64,000 bases of DNA from Marinobacterium iners (GTDB lineage Bacteria > Pseudomonadota > Gammaproteobacteria > Pseudomonadales > Balneatricaceae): assembly GCF_017310015.1 (NCBI RefSeq), contig NZ_CP022297.1, positions 3,472,001 to 3,536,000 on the forward strand, given 5' to 3'. Below, piece after piece: positions 22,077 through 31,202 of this stretch. The position numbers and the translations under genes were made by a program. The stretch's first letter is position 1; every line of letters starts with the position of its first letter. The notes beneath the pieces are model-generated. The model had not been told where the DNA came from, searched no databases, and worked only from the letters and a program-made list of their open reading frames with translations.

Positions 22077-23804
22077 ATGCCACACCGACTGCTGTCACTG
22101 GAACACTTCCGCACCCGGCTGGCTCATGTTGATGCCTTGCCCCAGCTGGTGGTGCTTGGCGTATTGTCGGGGCTCGTGGCCGGCGGACTCATGAGCCTGT
22201 TCCGAGGCGCTTACAACCTGTTGCAGCACTGGCTGCTTTCCGGTGGCACCGAAAACTTTGAAAGCCTTCCCGAAATCAGTCGCCTGCTGTTTCCCGTGGT
22301 CGGCAGCCTGTTGCTGATTCTGCTCTACCTTTCGATCCCCGCCCATGCTCGCAGCGTGGGTATCGTCCACCTGCTGGAACGCCTCAACAACCATCAGGGT
22401 CGCATGCCCGGCAGCAACATGCTGGTCCAGCTGCTGGCCGCACTCATTGCACTGGCCAGCGGCCATTCGGTTGGCCGTGAGGGCCCGGCCGTCCATATGG
22501 GCGCCGCCTCCAGCAGCTGGCTTGGCCAACGCCTCAATCTGCCCAACAACACGCTGCGCCTGCTGGTTGGCTGCGGTGCCGCTGCCGGCATCTCAGCCGC
22601 TTTCAACACACCGCTGGCAGGTGTCATTTTTGCCATGGAAGTGATTCTGCTTGAGTACACTCTGGTCGGTTTTTTGCCCATTATGGTAGCAGCCGTGGTC
22701 GGGGATGTTGTTGTGCGCCTGACTGTAGGCGAAGCCATTGTATTCAATGCCCCGGCCCTTCAGATCCACAAGCTGTCCGAACTGCCGCTGGTAATGCTAC
22801 TGGGGCTGATGACCGGGCTTCTCGCGGTCGGCTTTCATTTTCTGTATCGCCACACCTTTCGCATCTGCCAGTGGAGCATACCCACTCGCTTCCTTCTCGC
22901 TGGCACTCTCACCGGACTGGTAGCTATGCATTGGCCAGAAGTCATGGGCAGTGGCTACGATACAATCGAGGCCCTGTTCCACACCCAGCCTGCGGCAATC
23001 TGGCTGCTGGGGTTGTTGCTGGCCAAATGGCTTCTGACTCCAGTGATCATCGCACTGGGCATTCCGGCCGGGCTCATTGCACCCTCTCTGTTTATCGGTG
23101 CCTCGGCAGGCGCTTTACTTGGTGCGACAGGCAACAGCCTGGGGCTGACGGCCGACACTGCACTTTACGCCATGCTTGGCATGGGTGCGATGATGGCGGC
23201 TCTGCTCAACGCCCCGCTGGCAGCCCTGCTGGCGATGCTGGAGCTGACCCACAACACCGCGATCATCCTGCCCGGCATGCTGGCAATCGTCACCGCCAAC
23301 CTCACCACCCGTTACGGTTTCGGCCTGCCTTCGATATTTCATGCCTCTTTGCAGGCACAGGGGATGGATCTACGCCAGGCACCCTTGACTCAGGTGCTGT
23401 CTCGAGCAGCCGTTGGCAGCCTGATGCAACGAAACTTTGCGGAGACTGAGAGTATCATCAGCCTGTCGTCTGCACGTGACCTGCTGACCGCAGCACCTCA
23501 GTGGCTGCTGGTGCAAAAGGGTGATAACAGCTTTTTGCTGCCGCCGGCGGACCTGAAAGTCTGGCTTGAAAATGAAGCGGCAGACAAAACCGACCCCGAG
23601 CTGTCGATAAACCTGCTGGAAATACCGGCACAGCGACGGGATGTAATGCCCCTGCTCTATCGCTCCACGCTGAAGGAAGCGCTTGATCTGATGCTGCAAC
23701 ATCAGCTTGATTACCTGCTTGTCGTAAGCAACCAGGAGTCCCCACTGGGGCTGATCAGCAAAGAACAGATCGAGTCCTACTACAACCACAAGCAGAGCCT
23801 CTGA
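22077..23804 (+). CDS. ClC-family chloride channel/transporter
   Basis: 575-residue multispan membrane protein. It has the ClC selectivity signatures GREGPAVHMGA (gating Glu135), AAFNTPLAGVIFAMEVI and GIPAGLIAPSLFIGAS. The position equivalent to the internal proton glutamate (Glu203 of the E. coli exchanger) reads Val189, as in eukaryotic ClC channels, and the GSGIP loop is not recognisable (SVGIVHLLERL). The C-terminus has a short CBS-like segment. The stop overlaps the thiE ATG (TGATG), so the two are probably coupled. Channel rather than exchanger is an inference. Confidence 0.9.
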   Translation: MPHRLLSLEHFRTRLAHVDALPQLVVLGVLSGLVAGGLMSLFRGAYNLLQHWLLSGGTENFESLPEISRLLFPVVGSLLLILLYLSIPAHARSVGIVHLLERLNNHQGRMPGSNMLVQLLAALIALASGHSVGREGPAVHMGAASSSWLGQRLNLPNNTLRLLVGCGAAAGISAAFNTPLAGVIFAMEVILLEYTLVGFLPIMVAAVVGDVVVRLTVGEAIVFNAPALQIHKLSELPLVMLLGLMTGLLAVGFHFLYRHTFRICQWSIPTRFLLAGTLTGLVAMHWPEVMGSGYDTIEALFHTQPAAIWLLGLLLAKWLLTPVIIALGIPAGLIAPSLFIGASAGALLGATGNSLGLTADTALYAMLGMGAMMAALLNAPLAALLAMLELTHNTAIILPGMLAIVTANLTTRYGFGLPSIFHASLQAQGMDLRQAPLTQVLSRAAVGSLMQRNFAETESIISLSSARDLLTAAPQWLLVQKGDNSFLLPPADLKVWLENEAADKTDPELSINLLEIPAQRRDVMPLLYRSTLKEALDLMLQHQLDYLLVVSNQESPLGLISKEQIESYYNHKQSL

Positions 23805-24451
23805 TGCCTACATTCTCTTTATCAGGTCTTTACGGCATTACCGATGCCACCCTCATGCCCGATACCCAGACCATGCTGAACGCCTGTGAAGCGGCCATCG
23901 CTGGCGGCATGAAAGTCCTGCAGTATCGGGACAAGTCAAACAATTCAGCGCATCGCCTCGATCAGGCCAGCGCCTTGCGTGCATTGTGCCAAAGCCATAA
24001 TTGTATCTTCCTGATCAACGATGATGTGGAGCTGGCACTGTCCTGCAAGGCTGACGGCGTCCATCTGGGGCAGAAGGATGGCAGCCTCACGGAGGCACGA
24101 CAGCGACTGGGCAAAACCGCCATCATCGGACAGACCTGCCATGACCGGCTTGAGCTTGCAATCAGGGCCCAGGCCGAAGGTGCCAACTATGTTGCCTTCG
24201 GCGCTTTTTTCCCCTCCAACACCAAACCAGGCGCCAGCCCGGCTCCTTTGTCACTGCTCTCCACGGCACGAGCGCAACTGAGTGTACCCATGGTAGCGAT
24301 AGGCGGCCTCAGCGTGGATAATGCGACACAAGTGATTACAGCTGGCGCCGACATGACCGCAGTCGTGCACGCCCTGTTCGCCGCGCAGGATATTCGCACT
24401 CGGGCTGAACAGTTCAGCCGGCTGTTCCGTATTCAGGCACAAGACCATTAA
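23804..24451 (+). CDS. thiE: Thiamine-phosphate synthase
   Basis: 215-residue TIM-barrel enzyme joining hydroxymethylpyrimidine pyrophosphate and thiazole phosphate. Recognised from LQYRDKSN, INDDVELALSCKADGVHLGQ, IGQTCH, YVAFGAFFPSNTKPGA (phosphate loop) and MVAIGGL. It overlaps the ClC gene by one base and is followed after 12 bases by hemL; thiE-hemL adjacency is common. Confidence 0.94.
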   Translation: MPTFSLSGLYGITDATLMPDTQTMLNACEAAIAGGMKVLQYRDKSNNSAHRLDQASALRALCQSHNCIFLINDDVELALSCKADGVHLGQKDGSLTEARQRLGKTAIIGQTCHDRLELAIRAQAEGANYVAFGAFFPSNTKPGASPAPLSLLSTARAQLSVPMVAIGGLSVDNATQVITAGADMTAVVHALFAAQDIRTRAEQFSRLFRIQAQDH

Positions 24452-24463
24452 AGGAAGCGACAC

Positions 24464-25750
24464 ATGTCCCGTTCAGAATCCCTGTTCAAGGCCGCTCAGA
24501 CTCACATCCCCGGTGGCGTCAATTCCCCGGTTCGCGCATTCAAGGGTGTTGGCGGCACCCCGGTTTTCTTCAAGCGAGGTGAGGGTCCTTTCCTGTATGA
24601 CGAAGACGACCGCCGCTACATCGACTATGTAGGTTCGTGGGGCCCCATGTTGCTTGGGCACTCATTCCCTCCCGTGATTGAAGCGGTGCGCGCTGCACTG
24701 GATAACGGCCTCGGGTTTGGTGCCCCCACCGGCATTGAAACCGAAATGGCTGATCTGGTCTGCGAACTGGTGCCCTCCATGGAGATGGTCCGCATGGTCA
24801 GCTCCGGTACCGAGGCCACCATGAGCGCCATCCGTTTGGCCCGCGGTTACACCGGTCGTGACAAGATCGTGAAGTTCGAGGGCTGCTACCATGGTCACTC
24901 CGACTCCCTGCTCGTCAAGGCCGGCTCCGGCGCATTGACGCTGGGTGAGCCCAACTCACCCGGAGTGCCGGCCTCACTGGCCGAGCACACGATTACGCTG
25001 ACTTATAACGATATTGACAATGTCCGCCAGGCCTTTGCCGAGATCGGCGATCAGGTTGCCTGCATTATTGTTGAACCCGTTGCCGGCAACATGAACTGTA
25101 TTCTGCCCGAACCGGGCTTTCTGGAGTGTCTGCGCGAAGTCTGTGACGAACACGGCAGTGTACTGATTTTCGACGAGGTGATGACCGGATTCCGTGTGGC
25201 GCTGGGCGGTGCTCAGGAATATTTCAACATCAAACCGGACCTGACCACACTGGGCAAGATCATCGGTGGCGGCCTTCCGGTCGGAGCCTTCGGGGGTAAG
25301 CGTGAGATTATGCAGCATATCGCCCCGCTGGGTCCGGTGTATCAGGCCGGCACTCTGTCAGGTAACCCGCTGGCGATGGCGGCAGGTCTGACCATGCTAC
25401 AGGCACTGCGTGAGCCGGGCATTCATGAGCAGCTTTCTGCCAAAACCGAATATCTGACCCAAGGGCTGGAAGCAATGGCCAAACGGCACGGTGTTGCGTT
25501 CACCACCAGCGCCATTGGCGGCATGTTCGGCCTTTTCTTCACCGAGCAGGAGACAATCAGCAGCTTTGCTGATGTGATGCACTGCGACGCGAAACGTTTT
25601 GGTGAATTCTTCCACGGCATGCTGGACGCAGGTATCTATCTGGCGCCCTCTGCGTTTGAAGCCGGCTTTGTTTCCAATGCACATACAGAAGCCGAACTGG
25701 ATGCGACTCTGGAAGCGGCTGACAGCGTATTTGCCAAGCTGGCGGGATAA
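24464..25750 (+). CDS. hemL: Glutamate-1-semialdehyde 2,1-aminomutase
   Basis: 428-residue PLP enzyme producing 5-aminolevulinate for haem from glutamate-1-semialdehyde. The start IPGGVNSPVRAFKGVGG is diagnostic. The PLP lysine is Lys265 in TTLGKIIGGGLPVGAFGG, and DEVMTGFRVA is the cofactor-binding Asp region. AAGGAAG precedes the ATG. Length is the family norm. Confidence 0.97.
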   Translation: MSRSESLFKAAQTHIPGGVNSPVRAFKGVGGTPVFFKRGEGPFLYDEDDRRYIDYVGSWGPMLLGHSFPPVIEAVRAALDNGLGFGAPTGIETEMADLVCELVPSMEMVRMVSSGTEATMSAIRLARGYTGRDKIVKFEGCYHGHSDSLLVKAGSGALTLGEPNSPGVPASLAEHTITLTYNDIDNVRQAFAEIGDQVACIIVEPVAGNMNCILPEPGFLECLREVCDEHGSVLIFDEVMTGFRVALGGAQEYFNIKPDLTTLGKIIGGGLPVGAFGGKREIMQHIAPLGPVYQAGTLSGNPLAMAAGLTMLQALREPGIHEQLSAKTEYLTQGLEAMAKRHGVAFTTSAIGGMFGLFFTEQETISSFADVMHCDAKRFGEFFHGMLDAGIYLAPSAFEAGFVSNAHTEAELDATLEAADSVFAKLAG

Positions 25751-25753
25751 CAC

Positions 25754-26353
25754 ATGGCGGGCGATATTGTACTGCTGGCAGCCGCCCTGTTCAGTGCGGT
25801 ACTGATGTTCCGCCAGACGGAAGACACGTCTGAAGAGCAGAGTCTGTTGTTGAAAGTGAGCTGCCTCGCACTGGTGTTTGTGGCTCTGGCCGCACTGGGC
25901 CGCCTGACACTCACTGACAGCGGGCAGGATATCGAAACGCTGCAGCGCATGCTGGACAACCTGGCACTGTATGCCGCCCTGCCCCTGCTGGCCACCGTCA
26001 TGGCAGGGCAGGCGATGCAATGGCACTGGTCCAGAGCGGGCTGGGGAAGGTGGCTGCTGGGACTGTTTGCTCTGTTTGAACTGTGCCGACGCATGGGGCT
26101 TGGCGAGGCCTACACACTGGCGATCGGCATCGCCATCAGCTTTGTGCTGCTGGGTGCCGCCCTGCGCCTGCACGGCACCTTTGCACGACTGGCCTCAGCC
26201 GGCAGTGGGCTGCTGCTGGCGGTTGCCGTGTGCAGTCCGCTTCTGCCGGTGCCCCCGTTACCAGCCTTTGTGCTCAGCTCAGCACTGGCAGCGGCCCTGC
26301 CTCTGTTTGCCTTTGCCCTGTTGAGCCAGGTTAAACAGCCGTCGCCTCAATAG
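25754..26353 (+). CDS. Uncharacterised multispan membrane protein
   Basis: 199 residues, very rich in Leu and Ala, with about six hydrophobic segments (near 4-18, 33-48, 70-85, 96-110, 122-138, 152-175). It starts three bases after the hemL stop, so it belongs to the thiE-hemL transcript. No motif I recognise. The 3' end overlaps the convergent lipoprotein gene by 7 bp, in a near-palindrome (26338-26362) that may help end transcription but has no T-run. Confidence 0.7.
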   Translation: MAGDIVLLAAALFSAVLMFRQTEDTSEEQSLLLKVSCLALVFVALAALGRLTLTDSGQDIETLQRMLDNLALYAALPLLATVMAGQAMQWHWSRAGWGRWLLGLFALFELCRRMGLGEAYTLAIGIAISFVLLGAALRLHGTFARLASAGSGLLLAVAVCSPLLPVPPLPAFVLSSALAAALPLFAFALLSQVKQPSPQ

Positions 26354-26925
26354 GCGGCGGCTCGCTGGCGCGCTTCAGCCGCACCTGCACTGTTACCTCC
26401 TTCATTGCGAATTTCGGCAACCAGCGTCCATAAACGGCGCAGGGCGCTGTCCTGCCCGGAAGCGATGCTGATTCCCTTCAAAGCAACCTGTTCCGCTTGC
26501 AAAAACTGCCCCTGTCGACGCTGCACATCTGCCAGCTGGATATAGACCTCAGGGTCACGCGGGGCGATACGCAGGGCTCGCTCCAATCGACTCTGGGCCG
26601 TGCGCAAATCGCCACTGCCGGTATCGCTGCGGGCATTTTCCAGCAAGGCAACAACCGCTGGGCTCTGTGGCTGTACCGGCAGCGTTTCAGTGATAGCCTG
26701 ACCAGACATGGGCTGCGGTGCTTCACGCTGGGCACGTATCACCGGCGCTTCACCCACCGGAATCACCTGCACCCCCGGGGTTTCCTCAACCGGAACCACA
26801 CTGCCAGGCGGCTCTGCAGCGGGAGCGCGCGCGCCCCTATCCTCTACAGGCGCACGATAGGGATTGGGGCCTGCACAGCCGGCAAGCAGAGCAGCAAATG
26901 CTGCCATCAAACAGATCTTTTTCAT
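26347..26925 (-). CDS. TPR-repeat outer-membrane lipoprotein
   Basis: 192 residues. The signal peptide MKKICLMAAFAALLAGC ends in the lipobox LLAGC, so the protein should be acylated. A Pro/Val/Glu-rich linker (about 20-80) follows, then tetratricopeptide repeats (about 84-180), with PRDPEVYIQLADVQRRQGQF a clear unit. AAGGA precedes the ATG. It starts 22 bases after the mrcB stop on the same strand, so a role as partner or regulator of PBP1b, like LpoB by position though not by sequence, is a reasonable guess. Confidence 0.82.
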   Translation of the reverse strand: MKKICLMAAFAALLAGCAGPNPYRAPVEDRGARAPAAEPPGSVVPVEETPGVQVIPVGEAPVIRAQREAPQPMSGQAITETLPVQPQSPAVVALLENARSDTGSGDLRTAQSRLERALRIAPRDPEVYIQLADVQRRQGQFLQAEQVALKGISIASGQDSALRRLWTLVAEIRNEGGNSAGAAEARQRAAAY

Positions 26926-26947
26926 CCTGTCCTTCTTTGATCAGTGA

Positions 26948-29281
26948 TCAGTTAAACCAGTTGCGGAACCAGTCAAGTGAGCGGTTAATCGGATTATGCT
27001 GACCGCAATCGACGCTTTGTTCTGGTGCTGTGCCCTTCAGGAACGGCAGCTGACGAGACCCCTCACAGCGCTCATCCGAGCGTAGACCTGTAGCCTCATC
27101 GATCCAGACATACTCAACACCGGCAGGGCGAGTTGCGATAAACGGTTCCGGACGTTCGCGTCGCATCAGCTCGGTCCAGACCCGCAGGGCTCCACTCGAT
27201 CCGGTAAACGGCAGTGACGTATTATCATCACGCCCCAGCCAGACCACTGCAAGCCGATCACCCGTAAAACCAGCAAACCAACTGTCGCGCTGGTCGTTCG
27301 AGGTACCGGTCTTGCCGGCCACGTTCAGATTCGCCGGCAGAGTATTGTATACGCTGCGTGCCGTACCTTCGCGCGCAACCTCCTGCAAGGCATACTGCAT
27401 CAGATGTACAATTTCCGGCTTGACCTGCTGTTTCAATGTAAACGGATAACGTGACAACTCTTTGCCTTCGGCATCGGTCACCCGGCGTATCACTCGCAAA
27501 GGCATTTTGAAGCCATTCGCCGCGATAGTCTGATAGATACTGGCCAGTTCCAGTGGCGAGAGCGCCTGCGCACCCAGGAGCAGAGAGGGAAAAGACTTGA
27601 GTTCGCGCTCGGCACCAAGACGCTCCAGCATGTCAATCACGCGCCCCAGCCCAACCTCCATACCCAAACGAGCGGTGGACTGATTATAGGAAAGCGCCAG
27701 TGAACGGTGCAACGGCACCACCCCGTGACTGCGGCGATCAAAATTCTGCGGCTGCCACAGAGATCCATCTGGCTGCTTCAGCTCAAAAGGCTCGTCTTGC
27801 AGCGGCGTTGCCAGTGTATAGCCCTGCTCCAGCGCCGCCAGATATACCGCAGGCTTTACCAAAGAGCCGATTGGACGCAGCGCATCCAGCGCACGGTTGA
27901 AGCCTTCGTAGCGTGTTTCACGCCCACCAATCAGCGCCAGCACTTCACCTGTCTGAGGATCCGTTACCACCATGCTGGCCTCAAGTCCGGCAGCCTTATT
28001 GCCATAGCGCTGCTCAAGCTGCTTCAGGCTCTGTTCCAGCGCCGCCTCGGCACGGGTTTGTACCAGCGGGTCAAGGGTCGTGAAGATGCGCAGCCCTTCC
28101 GTTGCCAGATCATCATCGCGATACTCTTCCCTCAACTTGCGCTTGACGAGATCAAGATAAGCGGGATACATCCCCTTGTGTAGGCTGCGTTGCTGTACCA
28201 CGCCCAGCGTCCGGCCTTGGGCTTCATCATATTCCGCCCGGCTGATGTGGCGCTGTTCAAACAGCATTTTCAGCACCAGGTTGCGGCGCTCAAGCGCGCG
28301 TTCTGGATGGCGACGCGGATCATACCAGGATGGGCCTTTCACCATCCCAACCAACAATGCCACCTGATGCAACTCCAGCTCGGTAATCGGTCGAGCAAAG
28401 AAGTACTGACTGGCCAGCCCAAAGCCGTGAATCGCGCGACTACCGGACTGCCCCAGATACACTTCATTCAGATAGGCTTCAAGAATTTCTTCCTTGGAAT
28501 AGTGCAGTTCCAGCAGTACCGCCATCGGCAGCTCCAGCAGCTTGCGACTCAGGGTACGGTCCGAGGTTAGGTAGAAGTTCTTTATCAGCTGCTGGGTCAA
28601 CGTACTGCCGCCCTGGGCAAAACGACCGGCACGGATATTGACCCACATTGCACGGGCGATTCCCTTGAGCGAAACGCCGTGGTGTTCATAGAACGCCCGG
28701 TCTTCGACCGTGACCAGGGCTTGCGCAAGATGAGGGGGGGCCTGCTCCAGCTTGATCAGGTCACGATCTTCATTGGAGCGAGGGTAAATACCACCGATCA
28801 GAATCGGCTCCAGCCGCACCAGCGGCAGTTGCTGTCCACCCTGAGCCCGGATGGATGCAAGCCGATCACCGGAGAAACTCAGCAGCATGTTATGCGATGG
28901 CTCAGCCCCATCAGGAAAATTGAAACCTCGACTGTGAATACGCGCCCTGCTACTTGCCCATTCGACACTTCCAGGCCGGCTGGCCTGGCGCTCAAAGCGA
29001 TACCCCAGCGCTCTGAGTTCCTGTTTGAGCTCATCCATGGCCAGTTTCTGTCCGGGGTACAGCTCCAGCGGTCGTGCATATACTTTTGCCGGCAGTGCCC
29101 AGCGTTTGCCTTCAAACTTGCTGCGCACCTGGGCATCCAGATAGATCAGGCCAACGCCGGCGATAACCGACAAAACCACACCCAGTTTGAGCAGCCATCC
29201 CAACAGGCGGCGCAGACGAGAGGGTCGTTTTGCCTGACGGGAGGCAGATCGTTTTGCGGTGGTGGTTCTCTTTTTAGTCAT
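26948..29281 (-). CDS. mrcB: Penicillin-binding protein 1B (bifunctional peptidoglycan synthase)
   Basis: 777 residues. It has a basic cytoplasmic tail, a membrane helix (about 25-48), a UB2H-like regulatory domain (about 60-150), a glycosyltransferase domain (catalytic Glu193 in VEDRAFYEHHG, then GGSTLTQQLIKN) and a transpeptidase domain with SLVKP (active Ser near 471), SYN and KTGTSND motifs. It polymerises and cross-links peptidoglycan. No ribosome site precedes the ATG, and a TATACT element ends six bases before it. Forms a unit with the downstream TPR lipoprotein. Confidence 0.95.
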   Translation of the reverse strand: MTKKRTTTAKRSASRQAKRPSRLRRLLGWLLKLGVVLSVIAGVGLIYLDAQVRSKFEGKRWALPAKVYARPLELYPGQKLAMDELKQELRALGYRFERQASRPGSVEWASSRARIHSRGFNFPDGAEPSHNMLLSFSGDRLASIRAQGGQQLPLVRLEPILIGGIYPRSNEDRDLIKLEQAPPHLAQALVTVEDRAFYEHHGVSLKGIARAMWVNIRAGRFAQGGSTLTQQLIKNFYLTSDRTLSRKLLELPMAVLLELHYSKEEILEAYLNEVYLGQSGSRAIHGFGLASQYFFARPITELELHQVALLVGMVKGPSWYDPRRHPERALERRNLVLKMLFEQRHISRAEYDEAQGRTLGVVQQRSLHKGMYPAYLDLVKRKLREEYRDDDLATEGLRIFTTLDPLVQTRAEAALEQSLKQLEQRYGNKAAGLEASMVVTDPQTGEVLALIGGRETRYEGFNRALDALRPIGSLVKPAVYLAALEQGYTLATPLQDEPFELKQPDGSLWQPQNFDRRSHGVVPLHRSLALSYNQSTARLGMEVGLGRVIDMLERLGAERELKSFPSLLLGAQALSPLELASIYQTIAANGFKMPLRVIRRVTDAEGKELSRYPFTLKQQVKPEIVHLMQYALQEVAREGTARSVYNTLPANLNVAGKTGTSNDQRDSWFAGFTGDRLAVVWLGRDDNTSLPFTGSSGALRVWTELMRRERPEPFIATRPAGVEYVWIDEATGLRSDERCEGSRQLPFLKGTAPEQSVDCGQHNPINRSLDWFRNWFN

Positions 29282-29287
29282 CGCGTC

Positions 29288-29314
29288 AGTATAATCTTAT
29301 GCCATCGCTGACAA
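29288..29314. promoter_or_regulatory. Candidate symmetric divergent promoter for mrcB and the APH-AAA gene
   Basis: AGTATAAT reads TATAAT on the plus strand (29290-29295) and TATACT on the minus strand (29293-29288). On the minus strand TTGTCA lies 15 bases upstream. The mrcB ATG begins six bases after TATACT, which would place its transcript start at or next to the start codon. Confidence 0.45.
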
Positions 29315-29327
29315 CAGCAGGAGTCTC

Positions 29328-30857
29328 ATGTTACCCAAACTGATACAGTCACTGAGCGAGCCCGGGCATTATCCTCACCCGACCGGCCCGATCCGAGTGA
29401 TTGAAACACACATCTCCTGGCTACTGCTCACAGGCGAGTTTGCCTACAAAATCAAGAAGCCGGTCAACTTCGGCTTTCTTGACTTCACCACGCTTGAGCA
29501 GCGACGCCACTGCTGTGAAGAGGAACTGCGTCTAAACCAGCGCCTTGCACCGGATATCTACATCGATGTGGTTCCAATTGGAGGCTCTTGCACAGAACCC
29601 AAGCTGGGAGCCAGCGAGGGGATTATCGAATACGCGGTCCGAATGTATCAGTTCGATCCTGAACTTCGGCTTGACCGCCTGCTGCAGCGACAGCTGTTTG
29701 AAAGCCACTGGATCGACCTTTTGGCCGAGCAGATTGCAGAATTCCACCAAAAAATCCCGATCGTGGCTCAGGACAGCCCCTGGGGTGAGCCTGATACACT
29801 GTGGGAGGTCGTGGCTGACAACTTCCGTCATATCCCGCCTGATCATCTCGATACCGACGACTGGAGCCTGCTGCAGCGTCTGTCTGCACAGATCGCACAG
29901 CAGTTCCGTGCACTGGAAGACAGGCTCAGGCAGCGCAAACGCGAGGGGCACGTCCGCGAATGCCACGGCGACCTGCACTTGGCCAACATAAACCTGTTTC
30001 ACGATCAGCTGCGTCTGTTTGACTGTATCGAGTTCAATCTGGAGTTTCGCTGGATAGACACGATCTCCGATCTGGCGTTTCTGTTGATGGATTTGGAGGC
30101 CAACCAGCAATTCCGTTGGGCCAACCGCTGTCTTAACCGTTACCTGGAGCTGACCGGCGACTACTCCAGCCTGCCACTGCTGAATTTTTTCAAGGCCTAC
30201 CGCTCCATGGTGCGCGCGAAGGTTGCAATGCTTGGGCTGGAGCCCGACCTTGAAACCTGCCGCCACTATCTGCAATTGACAGCCCACTACTGTCGAGAGC
30301 GCAGCCCTACCGTATTCCTGATGCACGGGGTCAGCGGCAGCGGCAAAAGCTATTTGAGCGAACGCCTTGCAGAAGCGGTCGGCGTCATACGCATTCGGTC
30401 TGACGTCGAACGCAAACGCATCTACCGTGAGCTATCCCTGCAAGGCCATTCACTGGCGCTGTATGGGGCCGAAATAAACACGCGGACCTTTCAGTATCTG
30501 CATGACACAACGGCTCAGGCATTGAAGGCCGGATACTCCGTGGTGGTTGATGCCACGTTCATTCGACAGCGCACCCGCAATGCCTACGTCGAGCTTGCAA
30601 AGAACCTCGACATCCCGGTGAGAATTATCAGCTGCCACTGCGAACTCAACCTGATTGAGGCGCGTCTGAAACGACGTGAAGCGGAAGGCCGCGACCCTTC
30701 CGATGCCGATGTCAGCGTCATGCGCGAACAGATGAAAATACAGCAACCCCTGACCAGCGAAGAGCAGCTGATTACATTGCCGGTGGACACCCGCGATGAT
30801 GAAGCGATCGAACAGCTAATGGCGCAGCTGCGCGCGCAACGCCTGATCACTGACTGA
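29328..30857 (+). CDS. Fused aminoglycoside-phosphotransferase-like / AAA P-loop kinase protein
   Basis: 509 residues. The N-terminal two thirds resemble the APH kinase fold: ECHGDLHLANINLF (catalytic-loop motif) and LFDCIEFN (metal-binding motif). The C-terminal third is a P-loop kinase with Walker A GVSGSGKS at about residue 338 and a later VVDATF segment. Both nucleotide sites look intact. Such fusions are widespread in proteobacteria, annotated as bifunctional APH/ATP-binding protein, and have no settled substrate. They are not known resistance genes. AGGAG is well placed before the ATG. Confidence 0.85.
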   Translation: MLPKLIQSLSEPGHYPHPTGPIRVIETHISWLLLTGEFAYKIKKPVNFGFLDFTTLEQRRHCCEEELRLNQRLAPDIYIDVVPIGGSCTEPKLGASEGIIEYAVRMYQFDPELRLDRLLQRQLFESHWIDLLAEQIAEFHQKIPIVAQDSPWGEPDTLWEVVADNFRHIPPDHLDTDDWSLLQRLSAQIAQQFRALEDRLRQRKREGHVRECHGDLHLANINLFHDQLRLFDCIEFNLEFRWIDTISDLAFLLMDLEANQQFRWANRCLNRYLELTGDYSSLPLLNFFKAYRSMVRAKVAMLGLEPDLETCRHYLQLTAHYCRERSPTVFLMHGVSGSGKSYLSERLAEAVGVIRIRSDVERKRIYRELSLQGHSLALYGAEINTRTFQYLHDTTAQALKAGYSVVVDATFIRQRTRNAYVELAKNLDIPVRIISCHCELNLIEARLKRREAEGRDPSDADVSVMREQMKIQQPLTSEEQLITLPVDTRDDEAIEQLMAQLRAQRLITD

Positions 30858-30881
30858 CACCAACCGAAAGGCTGCTATCCC

Positions 30882-31202
30882 TTGAAACTGTGCACACTCG
30901 ATGAATTACAGCTCAACAGCCCGCGGGGGTTTGATCTTGAGGATGGCACCGCTCTGTTGCTGATCCGACGCGGTGAGAGTGTTGTTGCCTGGCGCAACAG
31001 CTGTCCGCATCGTGGTATCCGATTGGAGTGGCAACCGAACCAGTTCCTCGACTACGAGAAACAGTTCATCCAGTGTGCCACCCACGGTGCTCTGTTCGGA
31101 ATTGATGACGGCATCTGTATCGCGGGCCCCTGCCCCGGCGAGCAACTGGAAGCGTTGCCCGTCGAAGTTCGCGATGGCGAGGTGTGGCTTACGCGCGACT
31201 GA
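30882..31202 (+). CDS. Rieske [2Fe-2S] domain protein
   Basis: 106 residues, a single small Rieske domain. The two cluster motifs are CPHRG (near residue 41) and CATHG (near 65), each giving Cys and His ligands. The start appears to be TTG, since no in-frame ATG or GTG precedes the domain. It resembles ferredoxin components of NirD or dioxygenase type, but no oxygenase is adjacent. The 3' end overlaps the convergent aminotransferase by 14 bp. Confidence 0.85.
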   Translation: MKLCTLDELQLNSPRGFDLEDGTALLLIRRGESVVAWRNSCPHRGIRLEWQPNQFLDYEKQFIQCATHGALFGIDDGICIAGPCPGEQLEALPVEVRDGEVWLTRD

